The notes beneath the pieces are model-generated. The model was not told the origin of the DNA, did no database searches, and saw nothing but the letters and a program-made list of their open reading frames with translations. 64,000 bases of DNA, from assembly GCF_000231055.2 (NCBI RefSeq), contig NZ_CM001466.1, positions 367,811 to 431,810 of the forward strand. The letters run 5' to 3'. Positions 52,211 to 60,997 of this stretch are shown here, one piece after another. The translations under genes and the position numbers were made by a program. Each line of letters starts with the position of its first letter. Position 1 is the first letter of the stretch. The DNA is from Saccharomonospora azurea NA-128 (GTDB lineage Bacteria > Actinomycetota > Actinomycetes > Mycobacteriales > Pseudonocardiaceae).

Positions 52211-53395
52211 TCACAGGCGTTCGGCCACCTGCACGATGCGGTGCGCGGCGTCCACCGCGGCCTGGTGGTCCTGCGAGAAGTTGAGCCGCACCGACTCGGG
52301 GAAGTCGCCGAACTCCGGACCACGGGTGACGGTGACCGCCGCCTCGGTACGAAGCCTGGCGACGAACTCGTCGACCCGCCCCTTCGCGGCGGGCACGTCC
52401 AAGAACAGGTAGCTGCCGCCCTCGGTGAGGCGCGTGCTGACCGCGTCGCTGGCGGTGAACACCGAGTGCAGGTCGTCCCGGATCCGGGCGTGGTCGGCGA
52501 TGCGCTGATCGAGCCAGCCCTCGGACTCGGCGAACCACGGTTCCAGCGCCGCCTGCATGTAGCCCGCGGCGCGCAGTGACACGACGCCCTGGAGCTGCTC
52601 CATGCGGTCGACGATCGCCGGGGGAGCGATGGCGACCCCGACGCGGCAACCGGACACGGATTCGGTCTTCGACGGGCCGATGAGGGTCAGGCACCGTTCG
52701 GCCGCCTTCGCGCGCAGGTGGGTGAACGGGCGCTGGTCGAAGATCTGGCGCGAGTAGAGCTGGTCGACGACCACGAAGGCGTCGAATTCGGCGGCGAGCG
52801 CGGCGATGGACTCGATGTCGTCGGGGGTGTAGACGGCGCCGGTCGGGTTGTTCGGGTTGGAGAACACCAGCAGTCGCGCGCCGTCGGCGAAGGCGGAGCG
52901 GAGCGCGTCGAGGTCGAGGCGAGCGGGTTCGCCCGCGGTCGTGCGGTAGTCGAGCTCGACCGCAACGGGGGTGGCCTCGAGGTATTCGACGATCTTGCGG
53001 TTGGCGAAGTAGTCCGGCGCGACGACCGCGACCTTGTCACCGCGCTCGACCAGCGACGAGAGGGCGAGGAAGAGGCCGCCCTGCGTCCCCGGGGTGATGA
53101 TGAGTTCGCTCGCGGGATCGATCGGCGCGCCGGTGAACGCGCTCAGCCGCTGGGCCACGATCTCGCGGACGAAGGCGTGCCCGCGGTAGGGCGAGTACGC
53201 GTAGCGCCCGCCGTCGCGCAGGGCCGCCGTGACGGCGTCGATCACCTCGGGCGGTGGGGTGAACGCGGTGACGTCGCCGTGGGAGAAGTCCACGTGGCGC
53301 AACCCCGACGGGACCTCGGTGCGCTCCTGACCGGGTGCGTGGTCGGCGTTCATGCGCTGGAAGCGGTACGGGGCGGGCCAGGGGGCCACTGCCAT
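52211..53395 (-). CDS. PLP-dependent class I/II aminotransferase
   Basis: A 394-residue fold-type I aminotransferase. VDFSHGDVTAFTPPPEVI, YSPYRGHAFVREIVAQRLS, FSNPNNPTGAVYTPDDIE and the PLP Lys243 in GPSKTESVSGCRVGVA are clear. AGAGG at nine bases supports the ATG at 53395; another ATG lies nine bases upstream. It diverges from a GntR gene across a shared operator, so it is probably co-regulated with the pyroglutamate cluster, where it may transaminate glutamate or a related amino acid (inference). Confidence 0.87.
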   Translation of the reverse strand: MAVAPWPAPYRFQRMNADHAPGQERTEVPSGLRHVDFSHGDVTAFTPPPEVIDAVTAALRDGGRYAYSPYRGHAFVREIVAQRLSAFTGAPIDPASELIITPGTQGGLFLALSSLVERGDKVAVVAPDYFANRKIVEYLEATPVAVELDYRTTAGEPARLDLDALRSAFADGARLLVFSNPNNPTGAVYTPDDIESIAALAAEFDAFVVVDQLYSRQIFDQRPFTHLRAKAAERCLTLIGPSKTESVSGCRVGVAIAPPAIVDRMEQLQGVVSLRAAGYMQAALEPWFAESEGWLDQRIADHARIRDDLHSVFTASDAVSTRLTEGGSYLFLDVPAAKGRVDEFVARLRTEAAVTVTRGPEFGDFPESVRLNFSQDHQAAVDAAHRIVQVAERL

Positions 53396-53508
53396 GTCAT
53401 CCATCCTCTCGAAACCTTCGCCTGTTGCGCCTGGAGCGGAAGGGCTCACGAGCGGACGCGAGAATCGCTCACCAGGACGTCGCGGTCAGTGTGCTGCCGA
53501 CAGGATTG

Positions 53509-53530
53509 AATGTCAACATTCAACATTGAC
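53509..53530. promoter_or_regulatory. GntR operator in the divergent aminotransferase/gntR promoter
   Basis: AATGTCAACATT at 53509-53520 is followed directly by CAACATTGAC. The 12-base core occurs in reverse complement at 54264, downstream of the regulator gene. Its place between divergent genes of the same cluster fits a FadR-type GntR operator. Confidence 0.7.
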
Positions 53531-53550
53531 CTCGTGGCATACTGGTCCGC

Positions 53551-54225
53551 ATGCGAACACCAGCTCCGCTCGGGCCCGTCACAGCCCGTGGCATCGCCGC
53601 CGAGGCCGCCCACATGATCCGCGAGGCGATCATGAACGGAACCTTCCGTCCGGGCGAGGAGCTCAGAGAGGGTGCGCTGGCCGAGTCTCTCGCGGTGAGT
53701 CGGGGTTCCGTGCGCGAGGGGCTGTCCATTCTGGAGCGCGAGGGCATCATCCGTACCGGTTGGCATCGGCCCGCCACGGTGATCCCGGCGTCCCGTCACC
53801 ATGCCAGGAGCCTCTACCGGCTGCGCGCGGGGCTCGAACGCATCGCGGCCCAGGGTGCCGCGGAGCAGGCTCGAGAGGGGGCCTCCGGCTTCGCGGAGCC
53901 GCTGGAGCGGTTGCGGACCGCCTTGTCGGACGGCGCCGAGCGCAGCGGAGTGGTGCGAGCCGACCTCGAGTTCCACGACGCCGTCTACGCGTTGGCGGAC
54001 AACGCCCCGCTGACCAGTGCGTGGCAGGCCATCCGCTCCCAGATCCGCCTGTACCAGCTGCTGCGCAGCACCGAGCCCGAGACGGGGTACGACTCCTCGC
54101 TGGTCAGCGAGCACGAGCAGTACGCGGACATCGTGGCGTCGGGCGACGAGGAGGCGGCCGGCCGCTACGCCGAACGGCACGTGGAGTCGGCACTCGAGGT
54201 GCTCCTGGAGCGGCTCGCCGACTGA
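53551..54225 (+). CDS. GntR-family regulator, FCD (FadR) type
   Basis: A 224-residue regulator. The winged helix (ARGIAAEAAHMIREAIMNG, LREGALAESLAVSRGSVREG) is followed by an all-helical FCD ligand-binding domain (ADLEFHDAVYALADNAPL; SEHEQYADIVASGDEEAAG with the metal-binding His). It is analogous in position to KipR of Bacillus but from a different family. Matching operator cores lie immediately on both sides of the gene, so it likely represses the aminotransferase, itself and the pxp operon. Confidence 0.88.
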   Translation: MRTPAPLGPVTARGIAAEAAHMIREAIMNGTFRPGEELREGALAESLAVSRGSVREGLSILEREGIIRTGWHRPATVIPASRHHARSLYRLRAGLERIAAQGAAEQAREGASGFAEPLERLRTALSDGAERSGVVRADLEFHDAVYALADNAPLTSAWQAIRSQIRLYQLLRSTEPETGYDSSLVSEHEQYADIVASGDEEAAGRYAERHVESALEVLLERLAD

Positions 54226-54263
54226 GGCCGGCGCTGCCGCCGAGCGGCAGCTCGTCGAAAGTC

Positions 54264-54275
54264 AATGTTGACATT
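54264..54275. promoter_or_regulatory. GntR operator upstream of pxpA
   Basis: AATGTTGACATT is the exact reverse complement of the core at 53509. It lies 159 bases before the pxpA start, in the 208-base gap after the regulator gene that otherwise holds no gene and should contain the pxp promoter. Confidence 0.68.
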
Positions 54276-54433
54276 CGACGTTGGCGGTGTGATGGTGGTG
54301 CCCACCTCAATTCGGCCCCCCCGGCCGGAGAAGCGTCCGCCGAGGCTTCTCCGCGGGCTCTCACCGGATCCCCGCCCCCGATCGTCGATCGACGGACACG
54401 GCACCGGTGACGACGACTGTCCAAAGGAGGATC

Positions 54434-55198
54434 ATGTCGAGGTCCATCGATCTCATTGCCGACCTCGGCGAGGGGTTCGGCTCCTGGACGATGACAGACG
54501 ACGACGCGCTCACCCGCATCGTCACGTCGGCCAACATCGCGTGCGGCTTCCACGCGGGGGACCCCTCCACCATGCGCGACACGGTCGCTCTCTGCGTCGA
54601 TCGCGGTGTCGCCGTCGGAGCCCACCCGAGTTTTCCCGACCTCCGGGGTTTCGGGCGGCGCCCGATCGAGCTGGCGCCGTCGGACCTGGAGGCCGACGTG
54701 CTCTACCAGCTCGGTGCTCTCGACGCCTTCCTCCGACCCCACGACCGACGCTTGAACCATGTGACTCCGCACGGCAGCCTCGGCAACATGACCGCGGTCC
54801 GCGAGGACTACGCGCGCGCCGTGGCCCGGGCCGTGCGTACCTTCGACCCGCAGCTCACGGTGGCGTACCAGGAGAGCTGGATGACGCGCGCCGCCGAGGA
54901 GGAGGGACTGCCGGTCGCGCGGATCGGCTTCGCCGACCGGGGCTACAACGACGACGGCACACTCGTCGGCCGGAACTCGCCCGGCGCTTTCGTGACCGAC
55001 GCCGACGAGGTCGCGGAGCGTGCCGTGCGCATGGCCGTTGAGGCAGTCGTCACCACGGTCACTGGCACGTCCCTGTCGATGCCGGTCGACAGCATCCTCG
55101 TCCACGGCGACAGCGCGACCGCCGTCGCCAAGGCCGCCACCGTCCGGCAGCGGCTCGAAGCCGCCGGCGTGACCGTCGCCGCGTGGTCCGATCGCTGA
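54434..55198 (+). CDS. pxpA: 5-oxoprolinase subunit A (LamB/YcsF family)
   Basis: A 254-residue subunit of the ATP-dependent 5-oxoprolinase PxpABC, which opens pyroglutamate to glutamate. IDLIADLGEGFGSW and NIACGFHAGDPSTMR carry metal and substrate residues; VGAHPSFPDLRGFGRR and HVTPHGSLGNM are family signatures. AAAGGAGG lies at good spacing before the ATG. First gene of a six-gene run ending in ridA. Confidence 0.93.
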   Translation: MSRSIDLIADLGEGFGSWTMTDDDALTRIVTSANIACGFHAGDPSTMRDTVALCVDRGVAVGAHPSFPDLRGFGRRPIELAPSDLEADVLYQLGALDAFLRPHDRRLNHVTPHGSLGNMTAVREDYARAVARAVRTFDPQLTVAYQESWMTRAAEEEGLPVARIGFADRGYNDDGTLVGRNSPGAFVTDADEVAERAVRMAVEAVVTTVTGTSLSMPVDSILVHGDSATAVAKAATVRQRLEAAGVTVAAWSDR

Positions 55199-55237
55199 CC
55201 CGTTCGCTCCGTACTCTTCCCGCAGAAGGGATCACCC

Positions 55238-56485
55238 ATGAGTGATGTCGAGAACCGCGACGGGGCCGCTCCGGCCACGTCGTCCCGGGGCACGTTCGCC
55301 TCCCGACTCCTCCCGCTCTTCGGTGCCATCGCCCTGATGGCCACGAGCGCCATCGGACCAGGGTTTCTGACCCAGACCGCCACGTTCACCCAGCAGCTCG
55401 GTGCGGCGTTCTCGTTCGGGATCCTCATCTCGGTGCTGCTCGACCTCGCGATCCAGCTGAACGTGTGGCGCGTCATCGGCGTGTCCGGTCTGCGTGCCCA
55501 GGAGCTGGCGCAGCGGGTCCTTCCGGGGCTCGGCGTCGTCCTCAGCATCATCGTGTTCGTGTGCGGCTTCATCGCCAACATGGGCAACGTGGCCGGTGCG
55601 GGACTGGGGCTCAACGTCCTGTTCGGGCTGGACCCCCGGTGGGGGGCCGTCATCACCACCGCGCTCGCCCTCGTCATCTTCCTCAACCGGTACTTCATCA
55701 AGATCATGGACCGGACGACCGTTCCGCTCGGCCTTGTCATGCTGGGGCTGACGCTGCTCGTGGCGGTCGTCAGCACCCCGCCCGTGGACCAGGCGGCGCT
55801 GCAGACGGTGGTTCCGGACCAGATCGACATCCTCGCGATCACGACGATCGTGGGCGGCACCGTCGGCGGCTACATCACCTACGCCGGTGCGCACAAGCTG
55901 CTGGCCAGCGGCATCTCCGGCCCCGGCAAGGTGCGACAGATCGCGAACACGTCGGCCATGGGAGTGCTCGCGACCGGCGTCATGCGCTGGCTGCTGTTCC
56001 TCGCCGTGCTGGGCGTCGTGTCGACCGGTGCGGTGCTCGACGTCACCGACAACCCCGCCGCCGACGCGTTCCAGGCCGCCGCGGGCGACATCGGCTTCAA
56101 GATCTTCGGCGTCGTGCTGTGGGCCGCCGCGATGACGTCGGTGATCGGGGCGTCCTTCACCTCGATCTCGTTCATCTCGACGTACTCTCGGCGTCTGCGG
56201 GACCGCGAGGGCCTCGCGGTGAGCGCGTTCGTCGTGGCCTGCTGCACCGTGTTCCTGCTGGCCGGGCAGACGCCGGTCACCGTGCTGGTCTTCTCGGGCG
56301 GCTTCAACGGCCTGGTGCTGCCTCTCGGCTTCACGGTGACCATGTGGATCGCCTGGCGTCGCCGCGACCTGCTGAGGGGCTACCGCTACCCGAGGTGGCT
56401 CATCGTCGTGGGCGTCGCGGGCCTCGTCGTGTCGTACGTGCTCGCGGTGCTGGCGTTCGAGCCGGTGTTCGCGCTCCTGCAGTGA
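55238..56485 (+). CDS. NRAMP-related transporter without metal motifs (YcsG-like)
   Basis: A 415-residue membrane protein with about eleven helices and the APC/NRAMP fold. In helix 1 the metal-binding DPGN of true NRAMPs is replaced by GPGFLTQT, and in helix 6 the MPH motif is replaced in YITYAGAHKLL, so it should not carry divalent metals. Bacillus ycsG sits in the same setting beside ycsF and ycsI. It probably imports the cluster substrate, pyroglutamate or a relative; this is inference from context. Confidence 0.85.
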   Translation: MSDVENRDGAAPATSSRGTFASRLLPLFGAIALMATSAIGPGFLTQTATFTQQLGAAFSFGILISVLLDLAIQLNVWRVIGVSGLRAQELAQRVLPGLGVVLSIIVFVCGFIANMGNVAGAGLGLNVLFGLDPRWGAVITTALALVIFLNRYFIKIMDRTTVPLGLVMLGLTLLVAVVSTPPVDQAALQTVVPDQIDILAITTIVGGTVGGYITYAGAHKLLASGISGPGKVRQIANTSAMGVLATGVMRWLLFLAVLGVVSTGAVLDVTDNPAADAFQAAAGDIGFKIFGVVLWAAAMTSVIGASFTSISFISTYSRRLRDREGLAVSAFVVACCTVFLLAGQTPVTVLVFSGGFNGLVLPLGFTVTMWIAWRRRDLLRGYRYPRWLIVVGVAGLVVSYVLAVLAFEPVFALLQ

Positions 56486-56507
56486 CCCGTTCGAGAAGGA
56501 GAGATCG

Positions 56508-57296
56508 ATGACCCTGGAAACGTGGCGCTCGCTCACCCCGGAGCAGGCTCGGCGGAGGCTGAGGGACGGCTACACCGGCACGACGTCGGGCTGGTGCGAC
56601 GGGTGGGCGCAGGCCAACCTGCTCGCCGTGCCCCGGGAGCAGGCGTTCGACCTGATGCTGTTCGCTCAGCGGAATCCGAAGGCGTGCCCGCTGCTGGACG
56701 TCTTCGATCCCGGTGCGAGGAGCAGCGCCCGGTTCCAGGGCGACATCACCACGGACCTGCCCGCCTACCGCGTGTACGAGCGGGGAGAGCTGGTCGCCGA
56801 GAAGACCGAGGTGACCGGGCTGTGGCGCGACGACCTGGTGGCCTTCCTGTTCGGTTGCTCGTTCAGCTTCGAGCGGGCGCTGACGGAGGCCGGCATCGAG
56901 ATGCGGCACACGACGGCGGGCAGGACGGTGCCGATGTACCGGACGACGATCGCCTGCGAGCCCGCGGGCGTGTTCTCGTCCTCGATGGTGGTGTCGATGC
57001 GCGGTGTGCCGGCGAGCCGCGTGCCCGACGCCGTGCGGATCTGCGCCCGGTACCCGGCCGTGCACGGCGCGCCGGTGCACATCGGTGACCCCGCCTCGAT
57101 CGGGATCACCGACCTGGACACTCCGGACTGGGGCGACCCGCCGGTCCTGCGGGACGGCGACGTCCCCGTCTTCTGGGCCTGCGGGGTGACACCCCAGGCC
57201 ATGGTCATGGAGTCCCGACCGGAGTTCGCCATCGCTCACGCGCCGGGCCGGATGGCCATCACCGACATCCGTGAAGCGGATCTGATCACACCGTAG
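56508..57296 (+). CDS. YcsI/DUF1445-family putative hydro-lyase
   Basis: A 262-residue protein. GYTGTTSGWCDGWAQANLLAVP at the N-terminus, CPLLDVFDPG, FLFGCSFSFERAL, YRTTIACEPAGVFS and FWACGVTPQ are the recurring blocks of this family, one member of which acts as a D-glutamate cyclase yielding 5-oxo-D-proline. Placement between pxpA and pxpB fits a feeder enzyme that channels another glutamate-derived compound into 5-oxoprolinase. Ribosome site GAAGGAGAG is 6 bases from the ATG. Confidence 0.87.
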   Translation: MTLETWRSLTPEQARRRLRDGYTGTTSGWCDGWAQANLLAVPREQAFDLMLFAQRNPKACPLLDVFDPGARSSARFQGDITTDLPAYRVYERGELVAEKTEVTGLWRDDLVAFLFGCSFSFERALTEAGIEMRHTTAGRTVPMYRTTIACEPAGVFSSSMVVSMRGVPASRVPDAVRICARYPAVHGAPVHIGDPASIGITDLDTPDWGDPPVLRDGDVPVFWACGVTPQAMVMESRPEFAIAHAPGRMAITDIREADLITP

Positions 57297-57305
57297 GGAG
57301 GTGGC

Positions 57306-58058
57306 ATGGAGGGCGGAGTCCACATCTCGTCGCAGGGCGACGCGGCCCTGCGGGTCCGGTTCACCGCGGACGACGCCGAGGAACGCTGGCGCGGCGTGCG
57401 CCGTCTGGTCTCGCGCCTCGACGAGCTGCGGCTCCCGGCGATCAGCGGTGTCGCGGCCACCTACGACTCGGCGCTGATCGAGTTCGACAGCCTCGGCATC
57501 AGCCCGGAGGATCTCCGGTCGCTGCTCCACTACGTGAGCACGCGGGCCGCGGCGGTGAACTCCCTGCCCTCCATGCCCTCCAGCGGAGTCCCGGCCGGCG
57601 AGGAACCGCGGTACTTCCGGGTCCCGGTCCGTTACGGCGGAGACCGAGGCCCCGATCTCGCGCTGGTGGCGGAGCTGTTCGGGGAGAGCGAGGACGACCT
57701 GATCGCGCGGCACAGCGCGGACTGGTACCTGGTGCGGTGTTTCGGCGCGCCCGCGGCCTCGCCGATGATGGACGGACTCGGCCGCGAGGTCTCGGTTCCC
57801 CGCCGATCGGATCCCCGGGTCCGAGTGCCCGGTGGGTCGGTCGCGCTGGCCGGTGTCCAGTCGCTGATCTACTCGGTGAACGCGCCGGGTGGGTGGCAGC
57901 TGATCGGGCACACGCCCGTGGAGCTCGTGTCCGCCCACAGCGACGAGGTGTGCGCCTACCGCCCCGGTGACTACGTGGGCTACTTCCCGATCACCGACGC
58001 CGAGTGGGATCGGTACGAGGGTTCGCCGATGGAGGAGTTCCGTGTCGAGCGGGATTAG
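57306..58058 (+). CDS. pxpB: 5-oxoprolinase subunit B (KipI/allophanate hydrolase subunit 1 family)
   Basis: A 250-residue subunit. RVPVRYGGDRGPDLALVAEL, LVRCFGAPAASPMMDGLG (family GFxPGFxYL region, here diverged) and GSVALAGVQSLIYSVNAPGGWQLIGHTP are typical. With PxpC it forms the complex phosphorylating 5-oxoproline. The usual FxPGF motif is not seen intact, which may reflect a substrate difference. The last 17 bases overlap pxpC. Confidence 0.88.
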   Translation: MEGGVHISSQGDAALRVRFTADDAEERWRGVRRLVSRLDELRLPAISGVAATYDSALIEFDSLGISPEDLRSLLHYVSTRAAAVNSLPSMPSSGVPAGEEPRYFRVPVRYGGDRGPDLALVAELFGESEDDLIARHSADWYLVRCFGAPAASPMMDGLGREVSVPRRSDPRVRVPGGSVALAGVQSLIYSVNAPGGWQLIGHTPVELVSAHSDEVCAYRPGDYVGYFPITDAEWDRYEGSPMEEFRVERD

Positions 58059-59061
58059 CACGGCCACCGTGGTCGAGGCCAACTTCGCGATGCTGCAGGA
58101 CGCCGGGCGTCCGGCCGGAGCGTCGTGGGGCATCGCCGCGAACGGCGCTCTGGACCAGTTCTCCTACCACTACGGCAACGCGCTGGTGGGCAACCCGACG
58201 AGCCTGCCGTCCCTGGAGACCGTGCTGACGGACCTCGTCGTCCGGTTCGACCACGCGGCGGTGGTCGCCGTGACCGGAGCACCCGCCGTGGTCACCGTCG
58301 ACGGGCACCCGGCGCGGTCGAACCAGGCGACGATCGTGCCCGCGGGCGCGGAACTGGCGGTGCGGGAGATCCGAGAGGGCCTGCGCTGTTACGTCAGCGT
58401 GTTCGGCGGCTTCCAGGGTGGGCAGACGTTCCTCGGCAGTGTGGCTCCGGACCGCACCCTGAAGTTCGGGTTGGACCTCGTTCCGGGACTGGAACTGCGT
58501 TACGGCTCCGGCGAGCGCCTCGACACGCGTGCCCGCGAGTATCCGTTCCCCGTCCTGGACCCGCCGCGCCGACCGTTTCCGGCGGCAGGGCAGCTCGGTG
58601 TGCTCCCGGGCGAGAATGCCGACCTCTTCGAGGACTCGGCCGCGGAGCTGTTCGCGGCCGAGTACGTCATGACGGAGAAGACCGACGCGGTGGGCTCGCG
58701 GCTGTCCGGCCACGTCCCCCGGCGCCACACGCACGGCGAGATCCTCTCGCGGGCGCTGCCGATCGGGTCGATCGAGGTGCCCGGCGGCGACGAGCTGCTG
58801 GTGTTGAACCGCGGGCGTGGTCTGTCCGCGGGCTATCCCGTGGTCGGCGTCATCTGCACGTCGTCGATGAACGAGCTCTCGCAGACCCGTCCCGGAGCCG
58901 CGGTGCGGTTCGTACCGATCACCGAGGAGGACGCTCGCCGGCTGCGGTTCCGGGAGGCGGAGGTCGTCCAATCCACCCGCGAACGGATGGCGACGATCCT
59001 CGACTCCCCGCGGGTGGGCGGAGCCGGTGAACGGAGAACTCACGAATCGAGGAGAAGATGA
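58042..59061 (+). CDS. pxpC: 5-oxoprolinase subunit C (KipA/allophanate hydrolase subunit 2 family)
   Basis: A 339-residue biotin-independent carboxylase-like subunit. VVEANFAMLQDAGRPAGASW is the N-terminal block (TxQDxGR-like), NALVGNPTSLPSLE and YVSVFGGFQGGQTFLGS follow, and SRLSGHVPRRHTHGEILS lies near the C-terminus. Usual family text is RxGYxxxGVPxGGAxD; here it is ASWGIAANGALDQ, a diverged form. The GTG at 58042 sits inside pxpB; the stop overlaps ridA (ATGA). Confidence 0.88.
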   Translation: MSSGISTATVVEANFAMLQDAGRPAGASWGIAANGALDQFSYHYGNALVGNPTSLPSLETVLTDLVVRFDHAAVVAVTGAPAVVTVDGHPARSNQATIVPAGAELAVREIREGLRCYVSVFGGFQGGQTFLGSVAPDRTLKFGLDLVPGLELRYGSGERLDTRAREYPFPVLDPPRRPFPAAGQLGVLPGENADLFEDSAAELFAAEYVMTEKTDAVGSRLSGHVPRRHTHGEILSRALPIGSIEVPGGDELLVLNRGRGLSAGYPVVGVICTSSMNELSQTRPGAAVRFVPITEEDARRLRFREAEVVQSTRERMATILDSPRVGGAGERRTHESRRR

Positions 59062-59501
59062 CGCACTCGGAGCTGGCCGGACTGTCCGTCCCGACACCGC
59101 AAGGCCACTACCGGCCGGTGCGGCGCTGCGGGGACATCCTCGCGACCGCGGGAATGACCCCGCGCGTGCGGGGCGAGATGCGGTACCCGGGGCGAGTGGG
59201 CGCCGAGCTGTCCCTCGACGACGCGCGGGACGCGGCCCGGATCGCGGTCCGCAACGCGCTGATGGCGCTCACCGTCGAGGACGAGGGACTCCAGCGCGTG
59301 CGGTTGCTCAGGATGACGGTGTACGTGTCGGCGGTCGACGGGTTCGCCGAGCACTCGGCCGTCGCCGACGCGGCGTCGGACGTGGTGGTGCGCGTGCTGG
59401 GTGAGCGGGGCGCGTGTGCTCGCTCGGCCATCGGCGTGGCGTCGCTGCCCGGCCGGGCGTGCGTCGAGATCGAGCTGACGGCGCTGGTCGAGCAGCGCTG
59501 A
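59058..59501 (+). CDS. RidA/YjgF-family protein
   Basis: A 147-residue trimeric-type Rid protein. LATAGMTPRVRGEMRYPGRVG, VRLLRMTVYVSAVDGFAEHS and ARSAIGVASLPGRACVEIELTA are family blocks, with the Arg of ARSAIGV at the position used in enamine/imine hydrolysis. Its ATG overlaps the pxpC stop, so it belongs to the pyroglutamate operon, where it may quench reactive enamines made by the aminotransferase or the hydro-lyase. Subgroup not assigned. Confidence 0.88.
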   Translation: MTHSELAGLSVPTPQGHYRPVRRCGDILATAGMTPRVRGEMRYPGRVGAELSLDDARDAARIAVRNALMALTVEDEGLQRVRLLRMTVYVSAVDGFAEHSAVADAASDVVVRVLGERGACARSAIGVASLPGRACVEIELTALVEQR

Positions 59502-59638
59502 GCGGGCGCCGCGACGGTCGTCACCGCGTCGCGGTCGGGGCGCCGGAGGGTTTCCCCCGTGTGAGTGGTGGTAGTCGATCGCCAGGCACGCTGGCGCCCC
59601 CGTGTGGTCGCCTCCCCGGACGCACCCAGGAGGAAGCC

Positions 59639-60997
59639 ATGGAACCACCCCGCATCCTGGTGGTCGGCGGAGGGTTCGCCGGAGTGGAGTGCGTGCGCCG
59701 CCTGGAACGGCTGCTGTCCCCGGAGGAAGCGTCGATCACGCTGGTCGCCCCACGCAACTACCAGCTCTACCTGCCGTTGCTGCCGCAGGTGGCGTCGGGA
59801 ATGCTCACCCCGCAGTCGGTCGCGGTCTCCCTGCGGAGGTTGCTGCGTCGCACGCGGATCGCGCCCGGTGCGGCGCTCGGTGTGGACCTCGACACCAAGG
59901 TCTGCGTCGTGGAGGGCCTGTCGGGGCGCATGCGGATCGAACCGTACGACTACCTGGTGCTCGCCCCCGGCAGCGTCACCCGCACGTTCGACATCCCCGG
60001 GTTGGCCGAGCACGCGCGCGGGATGAAGACCCTCGCGGAGGCGGCCTACCTGCGCGACCACGTGATCGCCCAGCTCGACATCGCCGCAGCCGCACCGGAA
60101 CACGAGGAGAGGGAAGCCCGCCTGCAGTTCGTCGTCGTGGGCGGAGGCTACTCGGGAACGGAGACGGCGGCGTCGCTGCACCGGCTCACGGCCGCGGCCG
60201 TCGACCGCTATCCGGGGCTCGACCCTCGGGTGATCAAGTGGCATCTCGTCGACATCGCTCCCCGGCTGATGCCCGAACTCGGGGAGAGCCTCGGTGACGC
60301 CGCGATGAACCTGCTGCGGCAACGCGGTATCGACATCTCGCTGGGCGTGTCGGTGGCCGAGGTCCAGGCCGACACGGTGAAACTGACCGACGGCCGGGTC
60401 CTGCCGTGCCACACCCTCATCTGGACCGCGGGGGTGCAGCCGAGCCCGCTGATCGGCACGCTCGACGTCGAGACGGTGCGCGGGCGCGTGAAGGTCACCG
60501 AGTACATGGACGTGCCGGGCAGGCACGGTGTGTTCGCCGTCGGTGACGCCGCCGCGGTGCCCGACCCGTCCAAGGGCGACGGAGCCGTGTGCCCGCCCAC
60601 CGCGCAGCACGCGCAGCGGCAGGGCAAGACGGTCGCGCGCAACGTCGTCGCGGCACTGCGCGGGTATCCGCTGCAGCCCTACCGGCACAGGGACATGGGC
60701 CTGGTCGTGGACCTGGGTGGCGCGGACGCGGTCGCGAACCCACTCGGGGTGTCGCTGAAGGGACTGCCCGCGCAGACGGTCACCCGCGGCTACCACATGC
60801 TGGCGCTGCACACGCGCGTCGCCAAGGCGCGGGTGCTGACGAACTGGTTGCTCAACGCCACGGCGGGCGACGACTACGTCCGGATGGGCTTCCTCGCCAA
60901 CCAGCCGGCGACGCTGCGGCACCTCGAGCGCACGGACGCCTACCTGAGCCCGGAGGAGTTGCGCGCCTACACGGAAGCCTCCGACGTGCGCGGCTAA
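59639..60997 (+). CDS. Type II NADH dehydrogenase (NDH-2)-like FAD oxidoreductase
   Basis: A 452-residue flavoprotein with two Rossmann motifs: GGGFAGVE at 10-17 for FAD and VVGGGYSGTETAASL near 166 for NADH. APRNYQLYLPLLPQVASG, TLIWTAGVQPSPL and GVFAVGDAAAVPDPS plus CPPTAQHAQRQG are characteristic of Ndh. A C-terminal amphipathic region likely binds the membrane. It would pass electrons from NADH to menaquinone without proton pumping. AGGAGG precedes the ATG. Its stop overlaps the convergent ClC gene stop by three bases. Confidence 0.9.
   Translation: MEPPRILVVGGGFAGVECVRRLERLLSPEEASITLVAPRNYQLYLPLLPQVASGMLTPQSVAVSLRRLLRRTRIAPGAALGVDLDTKVCVVEGLSGRMRIEPYDYLVLAPGSVTRTFDIPGLAEHARGMKTLAEAAYLRDHVIAQLDIAAAAPEHEEREARLQFVVVGGGYSGTETAASLHRLTAAAVDRYPGLDPRVIKWHLVDIAPRLMPELGESLGDAAMNLLRQRGIDISLGVSVAEVQADTVKLTDGRVLPCHTLIWTAGVQPSPLIGTLDVETVRGRVKVTEYMDVPGRHGVFAVGDAAAVPDPSKGDGAVCPPTAQHAQRQGKTVARNVVAALRGYPLQPYRHRDMGLVVDLGGADAVANPLGVSLKGLPAQTVTRGYHMLALHTRVAKARVLTNWLLNATAGDDYVRMGFLANQPATLRHLERTDAYLSPEELRAYTEASDVRG

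Noticed and set aside
55238-56485. Manganese/iron NRAMP importer
   Set aside because: The DPGN and MPH metal-binding motifs are absent and the operon is for pyroglutamate metabolism.
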